Below are positions 1-8,643 of a stretch of 20,327 nucleotides of DNA, piece after piece. Positions within the stretch are counted from its first letter, which is position 1. Each line of letters starts with the position of its first letter. Below the pieces are notes generated by a model. That model searched no databases, was not told where the DNA came from, and saw nothing but the letters and a program-made list of their open reading frames with translations. Position numbers and translations under genes: made by a program. The DNA is from JBBRMY01 sp038230595 (GTDB lineage: Bacteria; Bacteroidota; Ignavibacteria; Tepidaquicellales; Tepidaquicellaceae), in assembly GCA_038230595.1 (NCBI GenBank), contig JBBRMY010000033.1, forward strand, positions 1 to 20,327, read 5' to 3'.

Positions 1-1
1 A

Positions 2-2053
2 AGCTGTCTCGAAGTTGTAAGAATGATGGGCTGGGAGCTGAATCTTTCCTGGTATACTGATATGGCATTTTCAAAGATCGTTGAAAAATTCGGAATTGAG
101 AAAGCTAAAGATTTTTTCCCTGATTATCCCGAAGACAAACCTTTCATCATTAAAGAACAAACAAAAGATACGGTTAGATCCAATCAGAATAAAACTCTTC
201 CTAAAAAAACAGCTTTGCTGATCCCTGATCAGCAAAGTGAACCGGACAACAGTAAGATGGAAATGAATTATAAAAAGCTTTCAGATCTTGGAAGCGGCTT
301 TTATGATGCATGCAAAAGCTTTAGCGATTTTTACGGATTAAAAGGTACTCATGTTGGTAGCAATTCATGGGTAGTCAGCGGAAAGAAATCAGAAACAGGG
401 AAGCCGCTTCTTGCTAATGATCCGCATCTTTCATTAGGTGTTCCTGCAAAGTGGTATGAAATAGATCTTCATAATGATGAGAACAAAACTGATGTTTCCG
501 GCTTTTCATTGCCCGGCACTCCTTTAATTGTTATAGGAAAAAATAATTCTATAAGCTGGGGCATAACAAATCTGATGAATGACGATTGCGATTTTTATAT
601 TCTTAAAAAAGATTCTGCGGACTTGCATAAGTATATTTTAAATAATTCTTCATATAGCCTGGATTCAGTTTCGGAAAGGATAAAAATAAAAGATATTAAA
701 GATGATTACGTTTTTATAACGTATGCAACTAAGGTTGGTCCTGTTGTATCCGATCTTAACAGGTCGGGAATCAAAGAAGGTAATTCTTTTAAAACATCAT
801 CAAATGAGCTGCTTGCATTCAGATGGACCGGATTCGAAATGTCTGACGAAATTAATTCTTTCTATAAAATTAATTATGCGCATTCATTCGATGAATTCAG
901 AGGAGCTTTGAAAACATATTGCGTTCCTGCTCTTAACTTCACTTATGCAGATACTGCAGGAAATATAGGTTACATTGCAGGCGGAAAAGTACCGATCAGA
1001 AAAAACCTTACTGATGAGCATCTTTCTCTGGTTCCTTCAAATGGAGAATCTGAATGGACAGGATTTATTCCAACAGAAGAAATGCCTTTTTCGTATAATC
1101 CAAAAGAAGAATTCATAGTTACTGCAAACAATAAGCCTCAGAAAAATTATAAGTATTTTATTTCATCACTTTATGAGCCTTCTTTCCGCGCAGAAAGAAT
1201 AGAAACACTCTTGAAAGCAAGAAACAATTTTACTTCCCAGGAATTTAAGCTTATACAGAATGATGTAAATTCTGTTCAGGCAAGAGAGCTGATAAAATAT
1301 TTAGCTGATGCTTATAAAGATGTAAAGGTAATGAATACAGAAGAGCCGAAATATCTGGAAATTATGAAAAAATGGGATTGCGAAATGAAGCCATTTTCCT
1401 CAGAAGCTTCTTTGTATGCTCAGTTTGAGATAGAGCTTTATTCGGCTTTATATAAGGATAAGCTTGGAGAAGCTCTTTTCAAAGATTATGTTTTTCTGAA
1501 AAATATTCCAGTAAGAAATACTTTTAAGCTTTTGAAAGAAAACAAGTCATGGCTGCTGGATCTGAACGCTAGTGATAAAAACAATGTAAGAGATTTTATT
1601 TTACGAAAAAGCTTTGTGAATGCAATAAATGCACTTAAGAAAAAATTCTCAACGGATGACTTTTCCAAATGGAAATGGGAGAATCTGCATACCGTATTGA
1701 TCCGGCATCCCCTTGGTAGTGTTCAGGCTTTGAGTTCTGTTTTAAATATCGGACCATTGGAGATCGGCGGTTCCGGTACAACTGTAAATTGCGCTGAGTA
1801 TTCTTTTTATGATGCTCTCACTAAAGGTGAATTCAATTGTTATCTCGGCTCTTCTATGAGGATGATCGTAGATATGTCAGATATGAATAATTACTTCAGC
1901 ATAATTCCAACCGGCCAATCTGGTCAGCCTCTTCACATTAATTTTAAGGATCAGACAAGGCTTTGGCTGAATGGAGATTATAAAGTGATCTCAACTGATC
2001 TGACCACTCTGAAAAAAGTTAATTTAAAGAATCTGACTTTGCTTCCGGAATGA
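2..2053 (+). CDS. Penicillin acylase family protein (Ntn hydrolase), 5'-truncated by window edge
   Basis: This is the C-terminal part of a penicillin amidase/acylase-type amidohydrolase, usually a periplasmic enzyme that cleaves itself into alpha and beta chains and hydrolyses acyl-amides. The open frame runs to the left edge and reads SCLEVVRMMGWELNLSW, typical end-of-alpha-chain sequence, so ATG 23 is internal and the true start lies outside. Numbering from ATG 23, the beta-chain nucleophile is Ser113 (codon 359-361) in GSNSW, followed by the conserved LLANDPHL. The expected oxyanion-hole Asn lies in TANNK (Asn369/370). The 676 residues seen plus roughly 100 missing would match the family size of about 800. 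The stop overlaps the rsmA start (ATGA), suggesting translational coupling. The real substrate cannot be read from the sequence; family members also cleave acyl-homoserine lactones and other amides. Confidence 0.93.
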   Translation, partial: SCLEVVRMMGWELNLSWYTDMAFSKIVEKFGIEKAKDFFPDYPEDKPFIIKEQTKDTVRSNQNKTLPKKTALLIPDQQSEPDNSKMEMNYKKLSDLGSGFYDACKSFSDFYGLKGTHVGSNSWVVSGKKSETGKPLLANDPHLSLGVPAKWYEIDLHNDENKTDVSGFSLPGTPLIVIGKNNSISWGITNLMNDDCDFYILKKDSADLHKYILNNSSYSLDSVSERIKIKDIKDDYVFITYATKVGPVVSDLNRSGIKEGNSFKTSSNELLAFRWTGFEMSDEINSFYKINYAHSFDEFRGALKTYCVPALNFTYADTAGNIGYIAGGKVPIRKNLTDEHLSLVPSNGESEWTGFIPTEEMPFSYNPKEEFIVTANNKPQKNYKYFISSLYEPSFRAERIETLLKARNNFTSQEFKLIQNDVNSVQARELIKYLADAYKDVKVMNTEEPKYLEIMKKWDCEMKPFSSEASLYAQFEIELYSALYKDKLGEALFKDYVFLKNIPVRNTFKLLKENKSWLLDLNASDKNNVRDFILRKSFVNAINALKKKFSTDDFSKWKWENLHTVLIRHPLGSVQALSSVLNIGPLEIGGSGTTVNCAEYSFYDALTKGEFNCYLGSSMRMIVDMSDMNNYFSIIPTGQSGQPLHINFKDQTRLWLNGDYKVISTDLTTLKKVNLKNLTLLPE

Positions 2054-2883
2054 GATCAACTCCTAACAGCGATAAGTATGAAAAATATAAGCCCAAGAAA
2101 TTTCTGGGACAAAATTTTCTTGTAGATGAGAATCTTGCAAAAAAGATAGTCGCCTCTTTAAATATTTCTGAGGGTGATAATGTTCTGGAGATAGGACCGG
2201 GAAAAGCTTCACTTACAAAATATCTCGCCGAAAAAAACATTAATCTGATCGCTGTTGAGCTTGATAAGTCTGTTATAGGTGAATTGAATGAAAGATTTAA
2301 AGAAAAGCTCCAGCTTATACACAAAGATTTTCTTAAAGTTGATCTTGAGAACGATCTGAAAGATATTTTAACTCCCGGCAAAAAGCTAAAAATAATAGGC
2401 AACATTCCGTATAATATTACGACGGAGATTCTGTTCAGAATATTCGATAAGAATTTTATGATCTCTGAAGCAATTCTAATGATGCAGAAGGAAGTTGCTC
2501 ACCGGTTGACTGCTGTTAAAGATACAAAAGATTATGGTATTTTAGCAGTCCAGACTCAAACATTTTCAAAGCCGGAAATACTTTTTAACGTACCACCTAC
2601 GGCGTTTTTTCCTAAGCCGAATGTAACTTCTTCAGTTGTAAGGTTTACTTTTGATTCGCTGCCTTTTTCTGTTAATGATGCAGGATTATTCAAGAAAATT
2701 GTAAGAGCAGGTTTTGGAAAAAGAAGAAAAACTCTGAGAAATTCACTTAAAGATCTAATTAAAGAGCTTGATATAAATGAGACTGACCTTGAAATTGATA
2801 TGATCAGGCGTCCTGAAAATTTATCAGTGGAAGAATTTGTAAACCTGTCAAATAGGATCGGTGCTGTACTAAATAAGAAGTAA
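2050..2883 (+). CDS. rsmA: 16S rRNA (adenine1518-N6/adenine1519-N6)-dimethyltransferase
   Basis: RsmA (KsgA) dimethylates two adjacent adenosines in the 3'-terminal helix of 16S rRNA, using S-adenosylmethionine during late 30S assembly. The 277-residue length is normal. Visible motifs in order: KKFLGQNFL near the N-terminus (17-24), the SAM-binding loop EIGPGKASLT (47-56), the acidic ribose-binding Glu70 in VELD, Asp93 in HKDFLK, the catalytic NIPYN (118-122), and the late PNVTSSVVRF segment. The ATG overlaps the TGA of the acylase gene by 4 nt. No independent promoter is evident, so it probably depends on the upstream gene for transcription and perhaps for ribosome re-initiation. A repeat hairpin and a terminator-like stem-loop follow. 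Confidence 0.97.
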   Translation: MRSTPNSDKYEKYKPKKFLGQNFLVDENLAKKIVASLNISEGDNVLEIGPGKASLTKYLAEKNINLIAVELDKSVIGELNERFKEKLQLIHKDFLKVDLENDLKDILTPGKKLKIIGNIPYNITTEILFRIFDKNFMISEAILMMQKEVAHRLTAVKDTKDYGILAVQTQTFSKPEILFNVPPTAFFPKPNVTSSVVRFTFDSLPFSVNDAGLFKKIVRAGFGKRRKTLRNSLKDLIKELDINETDLEIDMIRRPENLSVEEFVNLSNRIGAVLNKK

Positions 2884-2908
2884 AAGTAGACTTACTCTAG
2901 ACTATTTA

Positions 2909-2942
2909 ACCCCTCCTTTTCAAGGAGGGGGTAGGGGGTGGT
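2909..2942. repeat. Dispersed GC-rich hairpin repeat (CCCCTCCTT/AAGGAGGGG type)
   Basis: The arms CCCCTCCTT (2910-2918) and AAGGAGGGG (2922-2930) form a perfect 9-bp stem with a 3-nt TTC loop, followed by a G-rich tail (GTAGGGGGTGG). No T-tract follows on either side, so it does not look like a classical intrinsic terminator. This G-rich composition is familiar from dispersed intergenic repeats in Bacteroidota-related genomes. There is only one copy in this window. Confidence 0.6.
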
Positions 2943-2983
2943 TATTCAACACGAAATACAAGACGTAACAAATTAATTTAGCC

Positions 2984-3010
2984 TCTGTCGCATTATCGAC
3001 AGAAGTTTTT
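2984..3010 (+). terminator. Probable rho-independent terminator after rsmA
   Basis: The arms TCTGTCG (2984-2990) and CGACAGA (2997-3003) form a 7-bp stem with a 6-nt loop. AG and five T residues (3006-3010) follow, with a second T-run at 3018-3024. It lies between rsmA and mfd, so it would end the acylase-rsmA transcript and leave mfd to a promoter in the short remaining gap. Confidence 0.6.
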
Positions 3011-3054
3011 GCTATGCTTTTTTTCAAAATTATATCTCGTTTAGCTTTTAACGC

Positions 3055-6000
3055 TTGGATCTTAATTACATAAAAAATAAAATATTCGCATCGGAAAAAT
3101 TTTCGGAGCTCGATAAACTACCCCTATCCGATAACGATGTTAACTTTACTATAAACGGAGTCAGCGGCTCTCTTTTCTCTTATCTGACTGCAAAGATCTT
3201 TCAGAAGCACAGGAAAATAATAATTATCTCCACCGAAAAAGACCGCATGCTCAGATTGAAAGATGACTTTGATACTATAATCGGAACTTCAGATATTTCA
3301 ATTTATGATCCATTGAATCTTTCCGGTGAGGAACTGGTTTCAAAAACTCTTTCCGATATTACCGGCTCTGATTCTTATGTTATACTTGCCTGTATAGGCG
3401 ATCTTAATGTCCCTATAGTTTCAAAAGAAACTTTTGTTGATTCATTGATCGAGCTTTCAAAAGACCAGATCTTTTCATTTGAAGAGCTTATCTCAAAACT
3501 TAATAAATATAATTATAATCAGAAAGATTTTGTTGAGGAGATCGGTGATTATTCAGTCCGCGGTGGAATAATTGATTTTTTCCCTGAGAATTTTAGCTCT
3601 CCGGTTAGAATTGATTTTTTTGGAGACACTATAGATTCAATAAGAGAATTTGATATTAGCAATCAGCGTTCTATTAAAGATCTTGAAATAATAAAATTCG
3701 GAATAAATCTTTCGGTCGAAGAAGATGGTGTGGTTGATACAGATCAGGAAAAGCTAATTCATGCAGATCAGAAATTAACTGATTATTTTACCGATGATGT
3801 ACTGTTAATTTATGATGAAGAAGATCTTGTAAAGAATTCATCTCATTACACTGAAGTTAAATCGGGACTCGAACCTTTCAGGAAAATATTTGTAAATACT
3901 CTCAATTATTCAAATGATAATGGCGATGCATTAAGCCTGCATTCTTTTTCTCAGCCGGAATTTTACTCAAACCTGAAAGCTCTGTATGATGATCTCTGCT
4001 TAAACATTAAAAAAGGATCTGAAGTAAATATACTTTGCTCAGATGCATATCAGGCGAAAAGAATTAAATCCTTAATAGAAGATTTCGAAGATGAAAACTT
4101 TGTAAAAGAAGACGGATCACGGCATGGAAATGAAAGCGATAATAGTACAAAGCCCATAGGTTCATCTGGCAGCGGTAGCTTTTCTGTAAAGGATAAGTTT
4201 AATGTAATACCTGAATCCATCCAGTTCGGATTTATTTTTGAAGATCCAAAGCTTGTAGTATATACCGAGCATCAGATATTTGGCAGATATTTCAAGCATA
4301 TACGAAAAAGAAAGATAAAGTTTAAAGGTCTTTCTTTCAGCGATCTGAAAGATATTAACCTGGGGGACTATATTGTTCACCGCGATTTCGGTATTGGAAT
4401 ATATTCAGGATTAAAAAAAATTGAAGTCGGTAACTCAGCGCAGGAAGTTATTAAGCTTTCTTATAAAGACGGTGATACTCTTTTTGTGAACATGAACTAT
4501 GTTCATCTTATAAAAAAATTCTCCGGTTCGGAAGGTGCTTCTCCGGATATTTCAAGAATAGGCGGCGGTGAGTGGGATAAGATAAAGCAAAAAACCAAGA
4601 AAAAGGTAAAGGATATTGCAAGAGATCTGATATTACTTTATGCAAAAAGGAAATCAGAGCCCGGCTTTAATTTTATGCCCGATACTCACTGGCAGAAAGA
4701 GCTTGAAGCTTCATTTATGTATGAAGATACTCCGGATCAATACAGAGCAACAGAAGAAGTTAAGGCAGATATGGAAATTCCTCATCCGATGGATAGGCTT
4801 GTATGCGGTGATGTAGGCTTTGGAAAAACTGAGGTTGCTGTCCGTGCAGCATTTAAGGCTGTGATGGATAACAAGCAGGTAGCAGTTCTTGTACCAACAA
4901 CAATTCTTGCCATTCAACACTACAATACATTCAGAGACAGGTTATCACCGTTTGCAGTTGAGGTTGAATCTCTTACAAGGTTCAAATCTAAAAAAGAACA
5001 GAAAGAGATTCTTGTAAACCTTGCATCTGGAAAGCTGAATATAATAATCGGAACGCACAGGCTGCTTTCAAAAGATGTTATCTTTAAAGATATCGGCTTG
5101 CTAATCGTCGATGAAGAACAGAAATTTGGAGTAGCTGCAAAAGAAAAAATAAAATCTTTAAAGCCGAATATTGATACTCTGACATTAACTGCAACGCCAA
5201 TTCCAAGAACGCTAAATTTTTCATTGCTTGGTGCGCGAGATCTTTCAATAATAAATACTCCTCCGAAGAACAGAAAGCCGATACAAACTGAAATTATAAA
5301 GCATAGCTGGTCAAAGATCGCAGATGTTATAAAGTACGAACTCGACAGAGGAGGTCAGGTTTATTTTGTGAATGACAGAATTTCTAATCTTCCTGATATT
5401 GCAGATCATATAAAAGAATATATTCCATCTGCAAAGATAGGAATAGCACATGGACAAATGGAGGCACATGAGCTGGAAGATGTTATAGTAAAGTTCATTG
5501 AAAAAAATCTGAATGTTCTTGTGTGCACAAAAATAATTGAATCAGGACTTGATATTCCTAATGTAAATTCTATAATAATTAATAATGCGAACCGGTATGG
5601 ATTATCCGAGCTGTATCAGCTGCGGGGAAGAGTTGGAAGAAGTGAAGCTCAGGCATATTCTTATTTTATACAGTCAGCAAATGGCAAAATGACAAGAAAT
5701 GCTCTTCGCCGCCTGCAGGCAATTGAAGACCTCACTGCATTAGGCTCTGGATTTAATCTTGCAATGAGAGATATGGAAATTCGGGGAGTCGGAAATCTTC
5801 TTGGTAAAGAGCAAAGCGGTTTCGTTAACCAGTTGGGCTTTGATCTCTTTATGAATATTATTGATGAGGCAGTAGAAGAACTGAAAGAGACTGAATTTAA
5901 AGAGCTGTTTAAGAATGAAAAAGCAAAAGATTCAGTTGACGGAAAGCAGGATGAGAAAGCAAAAAATATATTCAGTGGAATTTCCGAAAAGAAAATTGTT

Positions 6001-6474
6001 ATCTCAACAATAATTGAAAATGATATCAATGCATTGATACCTAAAGATTATGTTACCAGCGATACAGAAAGGCTTAATCTTTACAGCAGGCTTTACAATT
6101 TTAGTTCTTCAAAAGAAGTTGATGAATTCGGACTGGAGCTTCAGGATAGATTCGGTGAGTATCTGGAAGATGTTGATAACCTGCTTAGAGTTATCAGGAT
6201 CAAAATACTTGCATCCGGCTTAGGATTAGAAAAGATGATGATAAGAGAAAAGTATATGGTGCTTACATTTCCGGCAAGCAAGGAGAATAGGATATTCGAG
6301 AGTGAGTTTTTTAATAAAATAATTGCAAGAATTTCATCGGACAGAAAAGGAAAGTTCAATATACTGAACAATAAGGAAAAGCTGGAAATTGAGGTGGATC
6401 TGAATTCTGTGGAGGATAAGCTTCGGCTTGATGAAATTGAATCTTTGCTTTTATTCAGTGCTTCGGAGCAGTGA
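3055..6474 (+). CDS. mfd: Transcription-repair coupling factor (superfamily II DNA translocase)
   Basis: Mfd pushes stalled RNA polymerase off damaged DNA and recruits UvrA for nucleotide excision repair. The 1139-residue length is normal. Domain order: UvrB-like damage-recruitment region (DYSVRGGIIDFFPE near residue 165), RNA-polymerase-interacting domain (GDYIVHRDFGIGIYSGLKK near 438), helicase core with Walker A GDVGFGKT (585-592), Walker B-like DEEQ (686-689), TATPIPRTL (from 712), IIESGLDIPN and QLRGRVGR, then a C-terminal D7 domain. The start is a TTG at 3055: an in-frame stop ends at 3051 and the next Met is some 60 residues in, after conserved sequence. No clear Shine-Dalgarno is seen. 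A low-complexity Gly/Ser-rich linker at about 351-378 interrupts the N-terminal half. The 3' end overlaps a convergent gene by 24 nt. Confidence 0.97.
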   Translation: MDLNYIKNKIFASEKFSELDKLPLSDNDVNFTINGVSGSLFSYLTAKIFQKHRKIIIISTEKDRMLRLKDDFDTIIGTSDISIYDPLNLSGEELVSKTLSDITGSDSYVILACIGDLNVPIVSKETFVDSLIELSKDQIFSFEELISKLNKYNYNQKDFVEEIGDYSVRGGIIDFFPENFSSPVRIDFFGDTIDSIREFDISNQRSIKDLEIIKFGINLSVEEDGVVDTDQEKLIHADQKLTDYFTDDVLLIYDEEDLVKNSSHYTEVKSGLEPFRKIFVNTLNYSNDNGDALSLHSFSQPEFYSNLKALYDDLCLNIKKGSEVNILCSDAYQAKRIKSLIEDFEDENFVKEDGSRHGNESDNSTKPIGSSGSGSFSVKDKFNVIPESIQFGFIFEDPKLVVYTEHQIFGRYFKHIRKRKIKFKGLSFSDLKDINLGDYIVHRDFGIGIYSGLKKIEVGNSAQEVIKLSYKDGDTLFVNMNYVHLIKKFSGSEGASPDISRIGGGEWDKIKQKTKKKVKDIARDLILLYAKRKSEPGFNFMPDTHWQKELEASFMYEDTPDQYRATEEVKADMEIPHPMDRLVCGDVGFGKTEVAVRAAFKAVMDNKQVAVLVPTTILAIQHYNTFRDRLSPFAVEVESLTRFKSKKEQKEILVNLASGKLNIIIGTHRLLSKDVIFKDIGLLIVDEEQKFGVAAKEKIKSLKPNIDTLTLTATPIPRTLNFSLLGARDLSIINTPPKNRKPIQTEIIKHSWSKIADVIKYELDRGGQVYFVNDRISNLPDIADHIKEYIPSAKIGIAHGQMEAHELEDVIVKFIEKNLNVLVCTKIIESGLDIPNVNSIIINNANRYGLSELYQLRGRVGRSEAQAYSYFIQSANGKMTRNALRRLQAIEDLTALGSGFNLAMRDMEIRGVGNLLGKEQSGFVNQLGFDLFMNIIDEAVEELKETEFKELFKNEKAKDSVDGKQDEKAKNIFSGISEKKIVISTIIENDINALIPKDYVTSDTERLNLYSRLYNFSSSKEVDEFGLELQDRFGEYLEDVDNLLRVIRIKILASGLGLEKMMIREKYMVLTFPASKENRIFESEFFNKIIARISSDRKGKFNILNNKEKLEIEVDLNSVEDKLRLDEIESLLLFSASEQ

Positions 6475-6750
6475 TACTCTGAAAGAGTGAAGCTCTCCCG
6501 ACATAACGCCTTCTGAAATACATGGATCATTGTTCATGATCTCTTTTGCTTCTTCTTCATCTTGTGCTTCAAATATAGCAACTCCGAATTCCCGGTCCAG
6601 GCATGGTCCGGCGAGTATTAATACTTTTCTTTCAAGCAGTTCTTTTAAATACTGAAAATGCTTTCCCATTGTCGCTATGGTTTCAGGTGACATATTTTCT
6701 GATACATCGACTTTTGGTATTATCCTGTATAAAAAAGTATTTTTGTTCAA
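6451..6750 (-). CDS. YCII-domain protein (YciI-like), TTG start
   Basis: A 99-residue protein of the YCII family, small ferredoxin-fold proteins of mostly unknown enzymatic role. Family features include His31 in MGKHFQYL, the AGPCLDREFGVAIFE strand, and an acidic EAQDEEEAKEIMNNDP segment with Asp75 before Pro. YciI members use a His-Asp pair, and these residues are the candidates. I place the start at TTG (6750-6748): it yields the family length, and GAGGAG lies 10 nt upstream. The frame stays open further upstream, but only through a dispersed hairpin repeat, which would give an implausible N-terminus (MPFPRWSVGTRS). The last 24 nt overlap the end of mfd tail to tail. The biochemical function is unknown. 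Confidence 0.82.
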   Translation of the reverse strand: MNKNTFLYRIIPKVDVSENMSPETIATMGKHFQYLKELLERKVLILAGPCLDREFGVAIFEAQDEEEAKEIMNNDPCISEGVMSGELHSFRVSLLRSTE

Positions 6751-6766
6751 TATTATAAAACTCCTC

Positions 6767-6855
6767 GTTCCTACGCTCCAGCGTGGGAATGGCAACTCCT
6801 CATCCGGAGTTTATCCCTGTATAATTTTAGCAGGGGCTCCAGTGTGGGAATGGCA
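6767..6855. repeat. Dispersed GTTCC...GGAA(C/T) hairpin repeat cluster
   Basis: A hairpin spans 6767-6790 (GTTCCTACGCT / AGCGTGGGAAT, one G-T wobble and a terminal G-T). Next come AACTCC (6794-6799) pairing with GGAGTT (6806-6811), and CCCTG pairing with CAGGG around 6815-6834. The 20-mer GCTCCAGCGTGGGAATGGCA at 6775-6794 recurs with one change at 6836-6855, 61 bp away. Related hairpins occur at 12510-12572. It fills the gap between the minus-strand YCII gene and the small membrane-protein gene, with the first hairpin directly upstream of the YCII Shine-Dalgarno. Confidence 0.75.
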
Positions 6856-6857
6856 TC

Positions 6858-7049
6858 TTATTTAACACGCGAATAATTATAAAAAAAGAACACAGCGCCG
6901 CTGATCAAAACAAAAATAACCAAACCCCAAACCAACCAATCGGATTTCCTTTTTTTTTCTAAAAGAAGATTTTCCTTCTCCATTTCTTTGTTATCTGTCT
7001 TATAATCCCCATGTTTGGGATCCCAACCGTTATATCCTTTTAAGTCCAT
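6858..7049 (-). CDS. Small single-pass membrane protein, unknown function
   Basis: A 63-residue frame with a hydrophilic, charged N-terminal half (DPKHGDYKTDNKEMEKEN, then a Lys/Glu-rich stretch) and one hydrophobic segment at about residues 38-57 (WLVWGLVIFVLISGAVFFFY). The tail is short and basic (NYSRVK). This pattern suggests a tail-anchored inner-membrane protein. I recognise no family. It starts at an ATG with no strong Shine-Dalgarno, and its stop abuts the repeat cluster. In its favour are the clean segregation of hydrophilic and hydrophobic halves and the lack of any overlapping gene. Against it are short length and no known homologue. Confidence 0.5.
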   Translation of the reverse strand: MDLKGYNGWDPKHGDYKTDNKEMEKENLLLEKKRKSDWLVWGLVIFVLISGAVFFFYNYSRVK

Positions 7050-7134
7050 CTCAAAACTTAATTAACTGTTTCACTTAAAACAACCCTAAAGTATGTAATT
7101 ACTTAAATAAGTTAAATCATTTTAATCAAAAATA

Positions 7135-7217
7135 GTGAATATTGTGAACATTGTGAATATTGTGAATATATATAGTACGGTTAACTTTTCGAAATAGATT
7201 TAAGGTTTATTTAAGGT
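7135..7217. promoter_or_regulatory. AT-rich upstream region of mtaB with short direct repeats
   Basis: The divergent gap 7050-7280 holds four consecutive copies of a 9-bp unit GTGAA(T/C)ATT at 7135-7170, the last with its final T replaced by A. It also holds two copies of ATTTAAGGT at 7198-7206 and 7209-7217, exactly 11 bp apart, about one helical turn. Such phased repeats can be regulator sites, but no regulator or promoter element can be assigned. No RNA gene is seen in the gap. Confidence 0.35.
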
Positions 7218-7280
7218 CTTCTAATATTACCGAATCGATTTCTACACTAAATATGCGTTAAGAATTTGGTATTTTTATAA

Positions 7281-8618
7281 ATGAAAACCGTTTCATTACA
7301 TACTCTTGGCTGTAAATTAAATTACAGCGAAACCTCTACAATTGCCAAGCAATTTCAGGAGAAAGGGTTTACAGTGCGTAATTATGGTGAATCATCAGAT
7401 TTTTTTGTTTTGAATACCTGTTCCGTAACAGAGAATGCAGACAGGGAATGCCGCCAGATAGTAAGAAGCGTCATCAGGAATAATCCAAAAACTTATGTAA
7501 TAGTCACAGGATGCTATGCGCAGCTTCAGCCGGATGAGATCGCAAAGATAGAAGGAGTTGATCTTGTATTAGGAGCAAATGAAAAGTTTAAGTTATTTGA
7601 TCATCTGGAAAATTCATCCTTAAACGATCCGCAAAAAAATCTGTCATGTATCGGAGAAGCTTCTGTTTTCAGATCTGATATTTCTGAAGTTAAGGATTTT
7701 GTTGGAGCTTTTACTGCAGATAATGACTCCCGAACAAGAGCTTTTCTAAAAATACAGGATGGCTGTAATTATAAGTGCTCATTCTGTACTATACCTTTGG
7801 CTCGCGGTAAGTCAAGAAGTCTTGATCTAAGTGGTGTAATTGAGAATGCAAAAAAAATAATTGACAGCGGTTATAAAGAAATAATTCTTACCGGAGTAAA
7901 TACAGGGGTTTATGAGCATAACAATAATAAATTGATAAATGTATTATATGAGCTGGAAAAGCTGCCAATACAAAGAATAAGGATCAGTTCTATCGAGCCA
8001 AATCTTTTAACAGATGAAATAATTTCACTGGCTGCATCCTCTGATAAATTTTGCGATCACTTTCATATTCCGCTTCAAAGTGGTGATAATGAGATCTTAA
8101 GCCAGATGCGGCGAAGGTATCGCTCAGAATTCTACAGCGAACTGATATATAAAATTAATGAAAAGATACCCGACGTTGGAATTGGTGTTGATGTTATAGT
8201 CGGTTTCCCCGGCGAAACAGATATTCACTTTAATACTACATACAGCTTTTTGAATTCACTTCCCATTAGCTATCTGCATACATTCAGCTACTCGGAAAGA
8301 AGAAACACTCATGCTATAACTCTTCCCGGAAGCGTTGAGATCAGAAAAAGAAAATTAAGAAGCAGCATGCTCAGGTCATTATCTGAAAAAAAGAAGAGTG
8401 AGTTTTTCAAAAGATTTATTGGAACAGATCAAAGCGTTCTGTTTGAATCGAAAAAAGAGAATGGTTTGTATGAAGGTTATACTTCAAATTATATCAGAGT
8501 GAAAATGAATTCTGAAAAAGATATTGAGAATTCTATTATGAATGTTTCATTGGATGAAGCTGATGGTTCAAAGCCTGTTCTGGCAAGCACTGTAAAAAAA
8601 GAATGTATTGCCGTTTAA
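7281..8618 (+). CDS. mtaB: tRNA (N6-threonylcarbamoyladenosine37-C2)-methylthiotransferase MtaB
   Basis: A radical-SAM methylthiotransferase that converts t6A to ms2t6A at position 37 of ANN-decoding tRNAs. At 445 residues it has the family layout: an N-terminal UPF0004 domain with cluster ligands Cys11 (TLGCKLN), Cys47 (NTCSVT) and Cys78 (GCYAQ); a radical-SAM domain with CNYKCSFC (Cys162, Cys166, Cys169) followed by IPLARGKSRS; and a C-terminal TRAM-like region. LGCKLN and IPLARG favour MtaB over MiaB or RimO. ATG 7281 puts LHTLGC at the expected distance from the N-terminus. It is the first gene of a five-gene plus-strand run, 25 nt ahead of the SixA-like gene. Confidence 0.93.
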   Translation: MKTVSLHTLGCKLNYSETSTIAKQFQEKGFTVRNYGESSDFFVLNTCSVTENADRECRQIVRSVIRNNPKTYVIVTGCYAQLQPDEIAKIEGVDLVLGANEKFKLFDHLENSSLNDPQKNLSCIGEASVFRSDISEVKDFVGAFTADNDSRTRAFLKIQDGCNYKCSFCTIPLARGKSRSLDLSGVIENAKKIIDSGYKEIILTGVNTGVYEHNNNKLINVLYELEKLPIQRIRISSIEPNLLTDEIISLAASSDKFCDHFHIPLQSGDNEILSQMRRRYRSEFYSELIYKINEKIPDVGIGVDVIVGFPGETDIHFNTTYSFLNSLPISYLHTFSYSERRNTHAITLPGSVEIRKRKLRSSMLRSLSEKKKSEFFKRFIGTDQSVLFESKKENGLYEGYTSNYIRVKMNSEKDIENSIMNVSLDEADGSKPVLASTVKKECIAV

Positions 8619-8643
8619 TATTTAAAATTAAGTATTTTTAATT

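Noticed and set aside
2910..2930. Strong 9-bp hairpin after rsmA as the terminator
   Set aside because: No T-tract follows it on either strand; the weaker stem at 2984-3003 with a T-run is the better terminator candidate.
6751..6795. N-terminal extension of the YCII protein to an ATG at 6795
   Set aside because: The extra 15 residues are translated from the dispersed repeat; a Shine-Dalgarno and TTG at 6750 give the family length.
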